Shown one piece after another: positions 7,428 to 15,925 of a stretch of DNA of 64,000 nucleotides (position 1 is the stretch's first letter; every line of letters starts with the position of its first letter). The notes beneath the pieces are model-generated. The model did not search any database, had not been told where the DNA came from, and saw nothing but the letters and a program-made list of their open reading frames with translations. The DNA lies in the NCBI GenBank assembly GCA_016210495.1, contig JACQUC010000093.1:1-64000 (forward strand), read 5' to 3'. This stretch comes from Chloroflexota bacterium. Its GTDB lineage: Bacteria; Chloroflexota; FW602-bin22; JACPRP01. Both the position numbers and the translations under genes were made by a program.

Positions 7428-9392
7428 TCACGAGCTTTTCGCCGGTGCCGACGCCGTCTGGGCGCCGAGCACCTTTCCACGCCGCCATTCGTAGTACAGA
7501 ACCGGCACGGCGATGGCGAGGCCGCCGAGGTTGATCGCCCAGCCAAGGTGGACGGCACTGCCCACATTCGGAGGCAAGACCAGTGCGACGCCGCACAGAC
7601 CGATGACGATGCGCTTGAGCCAGTCCAGATCACGCGTGAAGAATCCGACCAGCGCCACGCCCATCAGCGACGCGCCCACGATCGCCGTGATGGCAGCGGG
7701 TATGATATCGGCCAGGCTGCCCCTAAGTAAGAGGGCAGGCGATGCGACGAACATGAAGGGCACTACATAGGCGATGCCCGCGAGCCGCATGGCCTCGAAC
7801 CCCGTTTGCCACATGCTGGCCCTCGCTATGGCCGCCGCGGCGTAGGCCGCCAGACACACGGGAGGGGTGATCATCGAAAGCATGCCAAAGTAGAACACGA
7901 AGAGATGAGCCGGCAGGGGTGGGACGCCTAGCTGCACCAGCGCCGGCGCCACCAGGACGGCGAGCAGCACGTAGACCGCCGTCGTGGGCATCCCCATGCC
8001 CAGGATAAGGGCGACGACGGCGGTGAGCATCAAGAGTACGACGACGTTGCCACCGGCGAGGTTTATGAGCGCGTTAGAGAGGATGAAGGCCAGGCCGCTA
8101 ATCTGCATAGCGCCGATGATGAATCCGGCCATGGCGACGATGACGCCGACCTCCAGAAGCACACGGCTGGTCTGCTCGAAACAGTTGAGGATCCACCCTA
8201 GCCCGTGCCGCAGCTTCGATTGGAAGAACCCGAGCAGGATGCCCAGGATAGCCGCGGCGACGCCGGCCTTGGCCTCGGGCAAACCCGCGAAAAAGAGGAT
8301 GCCCAGAAGCGCTGCGAAGGGCAACGCGAACATCCAGCTCTGGCGCAGAACTCTGCGGAGCGAAGGCATATCGGCCTTTTCGGCGCCGTGCAGGCCGTGG
8401 CGAGCGGCCTCTAGGTCTACCTGGACGTACAAAGTGACATAGTACAGGATGGCAGGTAGCGCAGCGGCAATAGCCACCTCGCGATAAGGGATGGCGAGGA
8501 ACTGGGCGATGAGGAAAGCGGCGGCGCCCATCACAGGGGGCATCAGTTGGCCGCCGGTCGAGGCGACGGCCTCCACCGCGCCGGCGACGGGGCTCTTGTA
8601 CCCCGATTGCTTCATGAGCCTGATGGTGAAGACGCCGTCGACGACGACGTTGGACACCGCGCTCCCGGATATCGTGCCAAAGAGGCCCGACGCCACCACC
8701 GATATCTTGGCCGCGCCGCCGCGAAACCTTCCGAGTGTCGCCGCGGCAAACTCGGTGAAAAACTCTCCCGCGCCCGTGGAAACGAGAACCTGGCCGAAGA
8801 AGATGAAGCCGAGTACCACCGTGGCCGTGACAGCCACGGGAAGGCCCAGCAGGCCGTTCGTGTCGACGTAGATGTAGTTCAGCAACACGGGCCAGGGTAT
8901 CGAAGAGCCGGCAAACCCACCGGGGGCCAGGCCGGCATAGGCGGCGTAGAGGATGAACGAAGAGCCGATGACCACCAGTATCCACCCGGCCACGCGACGG
9001 TTGGCCTCCAGCACAAGCAGGACGGCGATGGCCGCGAGCACGAGTCGCTCGGGCGTCGGCTGCCCGATGCGCACCAAAAGGTCATCGTAGCGGATGGCTA
9101 TATAGAGGCCCACCGTCAGGCCAAGGCCGCACAGCACCAGGTCGTACCAGGGAAGGCGATCGCGAGCGGCCCTGGCCGTCGGCGGTATCGTCAGGAAGAC
9201 CGCGCCTAGGACCAGGGCGACGAACACGGCGAGATACTGGCCTTGCGGAACGGAGATGCGCAGATAGCTCGGGACGTCGAGAACGTACAGAACACCTACG
9301 GGCGGAAGCACGCCAAGAAGCAACTTCTGCAAGGCGCCTGCGTAGCCGTGGAGATTTCTGAACCGTTCTACGTCGACAACCTGATCCAACAC
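7428..9392 (-). CDS. TRAP transporter permease, fused 4TM/12TM (DctQM-type)
   Basis: About 654 residues, almost entirely hydrophobic helices. The first third corresponds to the small DctQ-like subunit and the rest to the DctM-like large subunit, as usual for TAXI-type TRAP systems (DctQM fusion). It is an inner-membrane, Na+-coupled importer of organic acids that needs the binding protein encoded just upstream (9545-10783). The start was placed at the GTG at 9392, with a TTG at 9389 as alternative, because the longer frame would begin inside the repeat at 9415-9491. The stop lies 42 bases before the flavoprotein start. Confidence 0.9.
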   Translation of the reverse strand: MLDQVVDVERFRNLHGYAGALQKLLLGVLPPVGVLYVLDVPSYLRISVPQGQYLAVFVALVLGAVFLTIPPTARAARDRLPWYDLVLCGLGLTVGLYIAIRYDDLLVRIGQPTPERLVLAAIAVLLVLEANRRVAGWILVVIGSSFILYAAYAGLAPGGFAGSSIPWPVLLNYIYVDTNGLLGLPVAVTATVVLGFIFFGQVLVSTGAGEFFTEFAAATLGRFRGGAAKISVVASGLFGTISGSAVSNVVVDGVFTIRLMKQSGYKSPVAGAVEAVASTGGQLMPPVMGAAAFLIAQFLAIPYREVAIAAALPAILYYVTLYVQVDLEAARHGLHGAEKADMPSLRRVLRQSWMFALPFAALLGILFFAGLPEAKAGVAAAILGILLGFFQSKLRHGLGWILNCFEQTSRVLLEVGVIVAMAGFIIGAMQISGLAFILSNALINLAGGNVVVLLMLTAVVALILGMGMPTTAVYVLLAVLVAPALVQLGVPPLPAHLFVFYFGMLSMITPPVCLAAYAAAAIARASMWQTGFEAMRLAGIAYVVPFMFVASPALLLRGSLADIIPAAITAIVGASLMGVALVGFFTRDLDWLKRIVIGLCGVALVLPPNVGSAVHLGWAINLGGLAIAVPVLYYEWRRGKVLGAQTASAPAKSS

Positions 9393-9414
9393 TGTATCCC
9401 TAGCACGAGAATGG

Positions 9415-9491
9415 GTGAGCCGCAAAGACCGCCAAGAGCGCAAAGGAAATCACGGAAAATCTTTGCCTCCTTTGCGCCCTTTGCGGTGAGC
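9415..9491. repeat. CGCAAAG-type inverted repeat
   Basis: The left half carries CCGCAAAG and GCGCAAAGGA; the right half carries TCCTTTGCGC and CTTTGCGG, complementary to it. It sits in the gap between the TAXI binding protein and its permease. This sort of repeat is common between genes in environmental bacterial genomes and could attenuate or stabilise the transcript here. Confidence 0.7.
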
Positions 9492-9544
9492 GTCCCTGGT
9501 TTTCATCTCTGGTGACGCTTTGCCAGGGACGAGAACAAGTCGCG

Positions 9545-10783
9545 CTACTTAAGAAATGGCAACTCACCCTTCAGAAGCTGTGCCTGGTTCTGGTCCATGT
9601 CGGCTCCCCACTTGCCCTTCTCCTTGTAGAAGGCGATGGCGCCCTCGTGATACGGCATCGTGGCCGTCTTGGAGACGAAGCGGTCTGGCGTCCATTCCTT
9701 GAGCTGAACGTGAAGCGGTTGAAGCTTCTGGTAGTTGTCCCACCACGTCTTGGCCAGGGCGTAGACGACGTGGTCCGGCAACTGCTTCGGCACGAGAACA
9801 GCCATGCCGTAACCCCAGATGCCGGTGTCCTTTTGGAGGCCAGCCGACGTTCCTCCTTTGATGGTGACAACGTTGCCGCCGGGCATAATGCCCTGGGCGA
9901 CTTGCAGGTTAGCTGCGTCCTTAGGAGAGTCCAGATAGCGTACGCCGACCTGGGCGTCGGCCTCGGCCACGGCGCCCATGCCCACGGCCGCGCACGCAGC
10001 ATCCAACCGACCCTCGGCGAGGCCGCGGACGGCCGCCGTTGTGTCGGGCACGTCGACGGCGGTGATGTCGTTTGTGGTCAGGCCGGCCAGAGCCAGGTTA
10101 GATAGAGTGGCCACGATGCACCCGGGGAAGGCCTTGAAGCCCCAGGAGACCCTGGCCCCCTTGAGATCGTTGTGGGTTTGGTACTTCGAGTCCTTGCGCA
10201 CCAGGAGACCCACGGTCATGTCCGTGCCCATCATCAGGACGCGGAGGCTGTCCCAGGCCTTGTCGTAGGGGCGCGGGATAGTCATTCCGCCTGGCAGCGG
10301 CTTCGCCGTATCTTTGCCGGTGTAAGCCTGCCATCCTTCCACGGCGTTGATGATGCCGACTTCCGGCTTGGCCGCCGAGGTCATAAGAGGGATCCACGCC
10401 GGAGGCCCTGTGAATGGCTGGACGATAACCTGCATCGGCCCCACGTCGGTGGCCACCTTGGCCAGACCCGTACCCGTCGCATAGAAAGTCGTGCCGGGAG
10501 AGTGGGTGGCCAACGTGACGCTGCGCGGCAGCTCGCCGGCGGGCTTGGCGGGAGCAGTAGGTTTGGCCGCGGGAGTTGCGGCGGGGGCTGCGGCCGGGGT
10601 GGCTTTTGCCGGTTCCTTAGCCGGCTCTTTGGCCGGCTCTTTTGCCGGGGCAGGCGTTGCCGTTGGAGCAGGCGGTTTCGGCGCAGGAGTGGGTGTCGGC
10701 GTCGGGGTAGGCGCGCATGCCGCGAAAAGCAGCAACGCGACCATTGCCAGCGCCAAGGGACGAAAAGCCTTCGTCAGATCCAT
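9545..10783 (-). CDS. TAXI-family TRAP substrate-binding lipoprotein
   Basis: A 412-residue extracytoplasmic solute receptor. The N-terminus is a lipoprotein signal (hydrophobic stretch ending in LLLFAAC, lipobox Cys at about residue 22), followed by a Thr/Pro- then Ala/Pro/Lys-rich linker of about 70 residues with KEPA repeats and then the TAXI domain starting at SVTLATHSPGTTFYATG. It binds an organic anion and delivers it to the fused permease downstream. The ATG at 10783 follows GAGGAGG. It is the first gene of the six-gene minus-strand run, and a good promoter lies 130 bases upstream. Confidence 0.92.
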   Translation of the reverse strand: MDLTKAFRPLALAMVALLLFAACAPTPTPTPTPAPKPPAPTATPAPAKEPAKEPAKEPAKATPAAAPAATPAAKPTAPAKPAGELPRSVTLATHSPGTTFYATGTGLAKVATDVGPMQVIVQPFTGPPAWIPLMTSAAKPEVGIINAVEGWQAYTGKDTAKPLPGGMTIPRPYDKAWDSLRVLMMGTDMTVGLLVRKDSKYQTHNDLKGARVSWGFKAFPGCIVATLSNLALAGLTTNDITAVDVPDTTAAVRGLAEGRLDAACAAVGMGAVAEADAQVGVRYLDSPKDAANLQVAQGIMPGGNVVTIKGGTSAGLQKDTGIWGYGMAVLVPKQLPDHVVYALAKTWWDNYQKLQPLHVQLKEWTPDRFVSKTATMPYHEGAIAFYKEKGKWGADMDQNQAQLLKGELPFLK

Positions 10784-10912
10784 CGTAGCCTCCTCAATGT
10801 TATATACACGTGCGCACGCGCGCGATACGGCTATGTGGATGTCCTCGAAGAAGCCGCTTGAGCGGGGGCGGCTAAGCCTTGCACGGTTGGGATAGTCTTG
10901 TTCACCGGCGCT

Positions 10913-10942
10913 ACCATAGCATGGGGTGATAGGTCTTGTCAA
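10913..10942 (-). promoter_or_regulatory. Promoter for the TAXI-TRAP operon
   Basis: On the minus strand TTGACA (10942-10937) and TATGGT (10918-10913) are separated by 18 bases. They lie about 130 bases before the TAXI start codon. The rest of the 270-base gap to hicA holds nothing else that I recognise. Confidence 0.6.
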
Positions 10943-11054
10943 GACCGACCGTTGGGGAACGGGGAAGTCTATCAATTCGACCTTGACAGGTGAACAAGTA
11001 AGCCAAGGATTTCCCCCGAAGTGTGGGTGGCAACGATAAGAAACGGGTCGGGGG

Positions 11055-11312
11055 TTATCTCAAACCATACTTCTGGATGAGCTCGACCAAGCCGCTATGG
11101 CCTATGTTGGTTTGATCCCGACCCAGTATGTCGTGAATGGTGCCCTCTGGAAGAGGGACCTTCTTGTTGGGCACAACTGTAATGCGAGTGCGTCCATCGG
11201 AACAGAACTTGCGGAGGGCGATGCCATGTGTACGCTGCCCTCTTTCTTCCCAGCCATCACAGGTAAGCAAACGGATCAGTTGTTTGCCTGTGATGGCTGG
11301 AAGTTTGGCCAT
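11055..11312 (-). CDS. hicA: HicA-like mRNA interferase toxin
   Basis: An 85-residue protein fitting HicA: start MAKLPAITGKQLIRLLTCDGW, a His (RTHGIAL, about residue 29) in the position of the catalytic histidine, and an Ile/Val-rich strand before the end. HicA toxins cleave mRNA and are neutralised by HicB. The start overlaps the stop of the upstream hicB-like gene by one base (TAATG). The first 45 bases contain a perfect 14-base inverted repeat, reported separately. The tail after residue 65 is somewhat unusual, but the length is normal. Confidence 0.8.
   Translation of the reverse strand: MAKLPAITGKQLIRLLTCDGWEERGQRTHGIALRKFCSDGRTRITVVPNKKVPLPEGTIHDILGRDQTNIGHSGLVELIQKYGLR
11253..11300. 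repeat. Inverted repeat within the 5' end of hicA
   Basis: CCAGCCATCACAGG and CCTGTGATGGCTGG are exact complements, about 20 bases apart, inside the hicA coding sequence near its start (the codons for PAITG and CDGW). It would form a strong hairpin in the mRNA. Confidence 0.7.
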
Positions 11313-11626
11313 TATGCGGCTGCGGGCAACTCAACGCGATGTGATTGAAAGAAGCTTGACTCGTCTAGGGGCAGATCAGGCCTCACCTGGCTTGGTGGGC
11401 TTTCATCGGTGTAGAACTTTATGTTGTGTTCCGCGAAGAATCGCTCACGTTCCCCCGCTTCCTCAAGGGTGTTGAGGTGCAATTCCACAAGTTCCACAAG
11501 TTCCTCCCTAACCTGCGGCAACGTGCGAGCAAAAGTCGAAGTACTAAGTTCCAGGCACCTTCCTAGCCACCGACGACCGTCTCTTCGAAACTGCAGCGTC
11601 AAGATAACGAAGCCTTTGGCTGGCAT
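11312..11626 (-). CDS. hicB: HicB-like antitoxin
   Basis: A 104-residue protein with a HicB-like partial RNase-H fold: beta strands FVILTLQFRRDGRRWLGRCLEL followed by a helix (VREELVELVELHLNTLEE). It is upstream of, and overlaps by one base, a HicA-like toxin, so the order is antitoxin first. No clear C-terminal DNA-binding domain is visible. A promoter lies about 90 bases upstream. Confidence 0.75.
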   Translation of the reverse strand: MPAKGFVILTLQFRRDGRRWLGRCLELSTSTFARTLPQVREELVELVELHLNTLEEAGERERFFAEHNIKFYTDESPPSQVRPDLPLDESSFFQSHRVELPAAA

Positions 11627-11711
11627 AGGTCCCCCTTCCTAGCTGCAGGGCTCGCATTGGCTCCTAGCGCAGTGGCCGGGCCACGACGATATTGCCTCCA
11701 TAACGCTCGCA

Positions 11712-11739
11712 ATAATATTAGCACACGTGGAAATGTCAA
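11712..11739 (-). promoter_or_regulatory. Promoter for hicBA
   Basis: On the minus strand TTGACA (11739-11734) and TATTAT (11717-11712) are 16 bases apart, about 85 bases before the hicB start. The surroundings are AT-rich. Confidence 0.55.
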
Positions 11740-11808
11740 GCAATACTTTTCTGAAATGGACCGCCCCCTTCAATCGTCGTATGCTATATAAGATCGGCTT
11801 GTCTCACG

Positions 11809-13017
11809 CTATTTCGGGTATTTCCCCAGTACCTGAAGAGCATAGTCCACATACTGGTGGTCGATCACCTGTTTGATGTCCAGCGGCGTCATTTGCCCTG
11901 TCCGCACAAAGTAGTCGATATCGCCCTGCAGCGCCTCCGGATAGGCGTAGCCGTCTGGGTTTATGGCCTGGGCGGCTAGCTTTCTCAATACGTTCGGGTC
12001 CTTCTGCGTCGAGTGCTTGGCCATTATGGCGATGACCTCTTCCGTCCCCTTCTTCTTAAAGAAAGCGTCGTTGTAGTCCCTGACACCCTTGATATAGGCA
12101 ATCATAAACCGCTTCGCCGCCTCGGTCTGCTTCTGAAAGTTCGCCGAGTAGAGGATCGCGCTGCCCTCTCGGTACGGCAGAAGCTCGTGGTCGCCCTTCC
12201 ACAGCACGGCTACGCCCATTTCCTTTGCGGTCGTCACCGTGGGCTCGAAGGCGTGGCCGATGTCGATGGATTTGTTCGCAAAAGCGGCGATCTGGTCCGG
12301 AACTTGCAGCATTTTCATGTCCATATCGTCCAGGGTTAGGCCGCCCTGGGCCAGGAGGATTTCCGCCATATGCTCCTGGGTGCTTCCTCTGGATGGCAGC
12401 GAGAGAACCCGGCCCTTCAGATCGGCAGGCGTCTTGACGGCGCCACTGTCCAGCAGATCCTTTCTCAGCAGAAACCCTATGCCCATGTTGCCCGGCTCGG
12501 CGTGCGACTTATCGGCCACGATTTTCAGAGGTATTCCCCTCAAAATCATGTTGAACAAGGCAACATTGACGCCGCCACCACCCGCGTCCAGTTGCCCGGT
12601 CCCCAGGGGAGGTACGACCAGGAGCCCGTTTGCGAAGTTGACTAGCTCCACATCCAGGCCCAACTCCTTATAGTAGCCCTTCTCGTAAGGAATGTAAAAA
12701 CCGGCGTCCACGGCCGATCCAGCAACACCGACCTTCATCTTAAATGGCGGACTCAAAGGTTGAACCGCTACTTTAGCCGGAGCCGGCGCCACCGCCTGTG
12801 TCGCGACCGCCGGAGCCTTGGTGGCCACAGCCGGGGCCGCAGTTGCCGCCGCTGCCGCTGGCTTCGTGGCCACAGCCGGAGCCACGGTCGCCACGGGGGC
12901 CTGGGTCGGCGCCGGCGCCTTTGTCGGCGTTGGCGTCGGTGCCGCGGTGCACGCGCCTGCCAACGCCACGATGCTCGCCAGAAAGAAGATCGCTATTGCC
13001 AGAGTAGTTTTGCGCAT
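11809..13017 (-). CDS. NMT1/SsuA-type ABC substrate-binding lipoprotein 1
   Basis: A 402-residue binding protein. The lipoprotein signal ends at VALAGAC (Cys about residue 27), followed by an 80-residue Ala/Pro/Thr/Val linker and the NMT1/THI5-like domain beginning MKVGVAGSAVDAGFYIPYEKGYYKELGLDVELV. Family members capture nitrate, sulfonates, pyrimidine precursors or aromatic acids for ABC import. The start at 13017 has GGAGGAACG upstream; the frame runs further up but into the hairpin region after grdE. No permease or ATPase is adjacent. It is most like the binding protein at 36357-37529 (both end in YALQxLGKY). Confidence 0.9.
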   Translation of the reverse strand: MRKTTLAIAIFFLASIVALAGACTAAPTPTPTKAPAPTQAPVATVAPAVATKPAAAAATAAPAVATKAPAVATQAVAPAPAKVAVQPLSPPFKMKVGVAGSAVDAGFYIPYEKGYYKELGLDVELVNFANGLLVVPPLGTGQLDAGGGGVNVALFNMILRGIPLKIVADKSHAEPGNMGIGFLLRKDLLDSGAVKTPADLKGRVLSLPSRGSTQEHMAEILLAQGGLTLDDMDMKMLQVPDQIAAFANKSIDIGHAFEPTVTTAKEMGVAVLWKGDHELLPYREGSAILYSANFQKQTEAAKRFMIAYIKGVRDYNDAFFKKKGTEEVIAIMAKHSTQKDPNVLRKLAAQAINPDGYAYPEALQGDIDYFVRTGQMTPLDIKQVIDHQYVDYALQVLGKYPK

Positions 13018-13065
13018 TGGTCGTTCCTCCTTGTACTTAGTGAACCGCTCTCCTACACGCTTGTG

Positions 13066-13120
13066 GTGCACGGGCTTGTCCCGTGCTGGGGGAGGCGGGG
13101 CACTAGGCCCCGTGCTACCA
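13066..13120. repeat. Tandem hairpins after grdE
   Basis: Two hairpins: GCACGGG (13068-13074) with CCCGTGC (13080-13086), and CGGGGC with GGCCCCG at about 13096-13112. They fill the 110-base gap between the grdE-like stop and the next binding-protein gene and may end or attenuate the grdBE transcript. Confidence 0.6.
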
Positions 13121-13127
13121 GGTGTCA

Positions 13128-14435
13128 TTAATAAATCGCGCTCCGGCAGTCCAGGGCGCCGAACCAGTCGACGCCGTCGCACAGGTCGGTGACCGCATCG
13201 ATCTGGACCTCGCTCCACGGGGAGATCGGAATCGCCCCGGGATTCACGATAACAGTCTCGCCTCTGGCACATCCGATAACCTTCGTCGGCGCCGGCATCA
13301 GCGGTGCCGTATTCAAGTTACCTGTGCTAACCATAGCCGTCGCCTCGGGAACGTAAAAATGGAGCGCGGGCCCTCTGCCGTCGGCGGCGCCGGCTTCGGG
13401 GGTCAAGAACACGGTCTTAATGCCCTTCTTCTCACAGGCCTGGACCGTGAGCATAGCATCCATCAAATTGTTCCCCGAAGGCGTTGTCCTGGTGATTATC
13501 GCGTTATCTGCCCCCAGCAACCTCGCCATTTGAGAAGTTGTCGCGGCGGTAAGCTGCTTGCCAAATTCGCTTTCAAACCGCGTCCTTTGCAGAATCACGC
13601 CCAGGAAATTCAGCCGTTTCCCGTGTTCCCTCAGTAGCGCCAGCACCACCGGGTGATTCATCAGTCGTGCAGTGGTCATGTCTCGCGCTGTTCCCTTCCG
13701 CGTATCCGTCGTCAGAGCTCCGTCCAGAAACTCGGTTGGGTGCACAAGACTCGGCAAAGATTCTTTGATGGGAAAGCCATAGAACAGTATCCGGCCCACA
13801 GGTGTGTGCCACTCGGTTATGAAGCCCATGACGTAGACGACCCGAGGCAAGGAAGGGTCGACGCGAGACAACTCGAACGTCTCCACGCTCTCGGGACTCG
13901 CGTTCTTAGTAGTCTCAGCCAGGCGGCGCGCTACCTTGAATTCGGCCATCTGAATAGCGGTGTGGGCCTCCAGCTCGTTTATGCCCGTGGCCAGCTCGGT
14001 CAGCAATACTATGTTGATAGTCGAGCTCAACGGCGTGAAGCGCGCTCCGGGGCCCCACATATCCACAACCCCGGAGGCCTGGGCTCCTGTACCCGTTAGT
14101 ACCGTTGGCTCATATCTCGCCGAGTGCATGACTGTGACGCCAGACAACGTGTTGGTCCTGCCCTCTCCGACGGTTTCCAGCGGCCCGAGAACGCCGGGGA
14201 ACACGCATCCCGGGCCGGAAACCTTTATCCTGGGCTCGACGGCGTCGCGAACATAGACAATCCTCGTTTGCTCCCCCGGATGCGCCACGTCGATGTCGGC
14301 CGACACGATGCGTTCGTCTTGCAAGACGAGGCTTACCAGCTCCTCTTTGTTTATCTCCAGGACCCCGTCGTCGTAGCCTGTGCGTCCGTCGAGGCGAACG
14401 TTCGTCACCGGGAAGCTTGCCAGTTCTAGTTTCAT
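13128..14435 (-). CDS. GrdE-like subunit of a glycine/sarcosine/betaine reductase-type complex
   Basis: A 435-residue protein similar to GrdE/GrdG, the proprotein of component B: IKVSGPGCVFPGVLGPLETVGEGRTN, then VHPTEFLDGALTT, REHGKRLNFLGVIL and ACEKKGIKTVFLTPE all match landmarks I recall. In classical GrdE the proprotein is cleaved before a Cys in a GNCVSAC segment just after the PTE..DGA motif, making the pyruvoyl group that captures the amine. Here the aligned segment reads TTDTRKGTARD, with no Cys, so pyruvoyl formation is not expected. The start at 14435 follows AGGAGA, 14 bases after the grdB stop, so it is co-transcribed with grdB. The substrate is unknown. Confidence 0.82.
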   Translation of the reverse strand: MKLELASFPVTNVRLDGRTGYDDGVLEINKEELVSLVLQDERIVSADIDVAHPGEQTRIVYVRDAVEPRIKVSGPGCVFPGVLGPLETVGEGRTNTLSGVTVMHSARYEPTVLTGTGAQASGVVDMWGPGARFTPLSSTINIVLLTELATGINELEAHTAIQMAEFKVARRLAETTKNASPESVETFELSRVDPSLPRVVYVMGFITEWHTPVGRILFYGFPIKESLPSLVHPTEFLDGALTTDTRKGTARDMTTARLMNHPVVLALLREHGKRLNFLGVILQRTRFESEFGKQLTAATTSQMARLLGADNAIITRTTPSGNNLMDAMLTVQACEKKGIKTVFLTPEAGAADGRGPALHFYVPEATAMVSTGNLNTAPLMPAPTKVIGCARGETVIVNPGAIPISPWSEVQIDAVTDLCDGVDWFGALDCRSAIY

Positions 14436-14449
14436 CGTGATATCTCCTA

Positions 14450-15793
14450 TCATCCAAACGCGAAAGTGATATCCGGCTTGAAAACCGTTGGGCCTTCCAC
14501 ATCTGACTGGAGGGCGCTCAGTGCGGTTTCCACAACTCTTCGGCGCAAGGCACGGTCGGCTTCCGGCGGTAACCCTGGGTCGCCGCACGGGTGTATCAGT
14601 TTGGTTCCGGCAATGACTCGGTTGGCGCGCATTTGCTTGGCCAGCATAGACATTGCGGTAACGAAGGCCACTGGTATCCCCGCCTTTTCGATTTCCCTGG
14701 CTATCACAGCACCGCTGCGAGTGCAGCTCCCTCAGGTCGACACCATGATCACGGCGTCCACGCTCTGCGCCTTCAGGTCCTGAACCATGCCGAGGCCATT
14801 AGCCTGCATGACCGAGAAGAAAGCCCCCGAGCCGGTGGTCGAGTAGAAGAACGGGTGCAGCTTGCCGAATGCGCCCTCTCTCAACAGTTGGCGACAGACG
14901 TCGAGGGGAATCCCGTAGTTCGGGTTTTCGGTCATAAACCGCGTGTTGTAGCCTCCGTGCATGACCTCCCAAGGGTGGTCCTGCATCGATTCCATATCAT
15001 CGAGTGGGTACTTATGCCAGGTAGTGCAGCGATTGCCTTTGAAGCCATCCGGATTCCCGACCGGCACGATGCCTGACGTCGTCGCCAGGGCAATATGGGC
15101 ATCCTTCAGACCGGCCACGCGCGGTGTAACGGGTATCGCATCTATACTCTCGATGGGAACCTCGCTCTCAAAAGGCTGCGACGCCGATTTGCTCAAGAGC
15201 ATATCGATGGCTCTCTCCGCGCCGGTCCTGCCGACAAACTCGGGCAGCCGTATGCCACGCGCGATATACCCCTCTTCGGCCGCCGGCCCGATGGCCACGC
15301 CGGTAGACAGCTTGGCGACCAGCCTGGCGGTTCTCGAAAGCGCATCCTCCATGCCCGAGGCGTGTTCCGTAGCGGGGAGAGCGTACACCAACTTATCCTG
15401 GTATGTTGTGTAGCCTGCCACAGCCGAGTTTTCCGGGTGCATGGCCGTAACACACGGCAAAGCAAGAGAAGCGCTCACCGCGTGACAGACTTCGACGCAG
15501 GCGAAGCCATACCTGCCGGCCATAAAGCTGGGGCCGGCGACGACCATCCCCACGTCCCGGTCTCGCGCCGTCTTCACGACAGAGGCGAGCACATCTTGCA
15601 TCTGTGAAGCAAAGTAGTTGTCGCCACAATAGGCCGTGACGACAATCTCGGCCGTGTCTCCGAGCAATGCCTGGAGACGCCTTCCGGGGCCGACCGGTCC
15701 TTCCTTGGAGGCCAGAGTCAGATCCGCGCTCTCCTCGCCGCCTTCGCCGGCAAAAAACTGATTCATAAAGTGCATCAAGCGAACTTTTGCCAT
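14450..15793 (-). CDS. GrdB-type selenoprotein reductase subunit with in-frame UGA (Sec354)
   Basis: Read through one UGA at 14734-14732, the frame gives 447 residues, normal for GrdB/GrdF/GrdH (about 435). Residues 1-353 (through DAVIMVST) and 355-447 (GSCTRSGAVIAREIEKAGIP...) are both strongly GrdB-like, and the UGA falls where GrdB carries selenocysteine, in the STUGxC context, giving a Sec-x-x-Cys redox pair (Sec354/Cys357). Classical GrdB reductively cleaves C-N bonds of glycine, sarcosine or betaine and hands a carboxymethyl selenide to GrdA/GrdC/GrdD. None of these are in the window. The next gene is the GrdE-like partner. Conventional callers would split this into two genes. A nonsense pseudogene is the alternative, but the tail is intact and the UGA position is exactly right. 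Confidence 0.88.
14706..14734 (-). promoter_or_regulatory. Candidate bacterial SECIS hairpin after the grdB UGA
   Basis: In the mRNA, starting seven bases after the UGA, GCUGCAC (14727-14721) can pair with GUGCUGU (14712-14706) with one U-U mismatch and a loop of eight bases. Bacterial SECIS elements lie within about 40 bases after the UGA, so the place is right, but the stem is short. Judged by eye only. Confidence 0.3.
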
Positions 15794-15925
15794 CGTAACT
15801 CTCCCTTGATTACAGATCTTAGCGCACTAGTTCATTCGAACCCGCTTCGTTTTCGGACGCCTGCGCAGCTCTCTAACCTAACCGCGACTCGGTCCTACCC
15901 ATCGCCCCCTTCCGACAAGACCAGG

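Noticed and set aside
14732..15793. grdB as a nonsense pseudogene
   Set aside because: The only disruption is a UGA at the known selenocysteine position. The downstream 93 residues are intact, and the next gene is tightly coupled.
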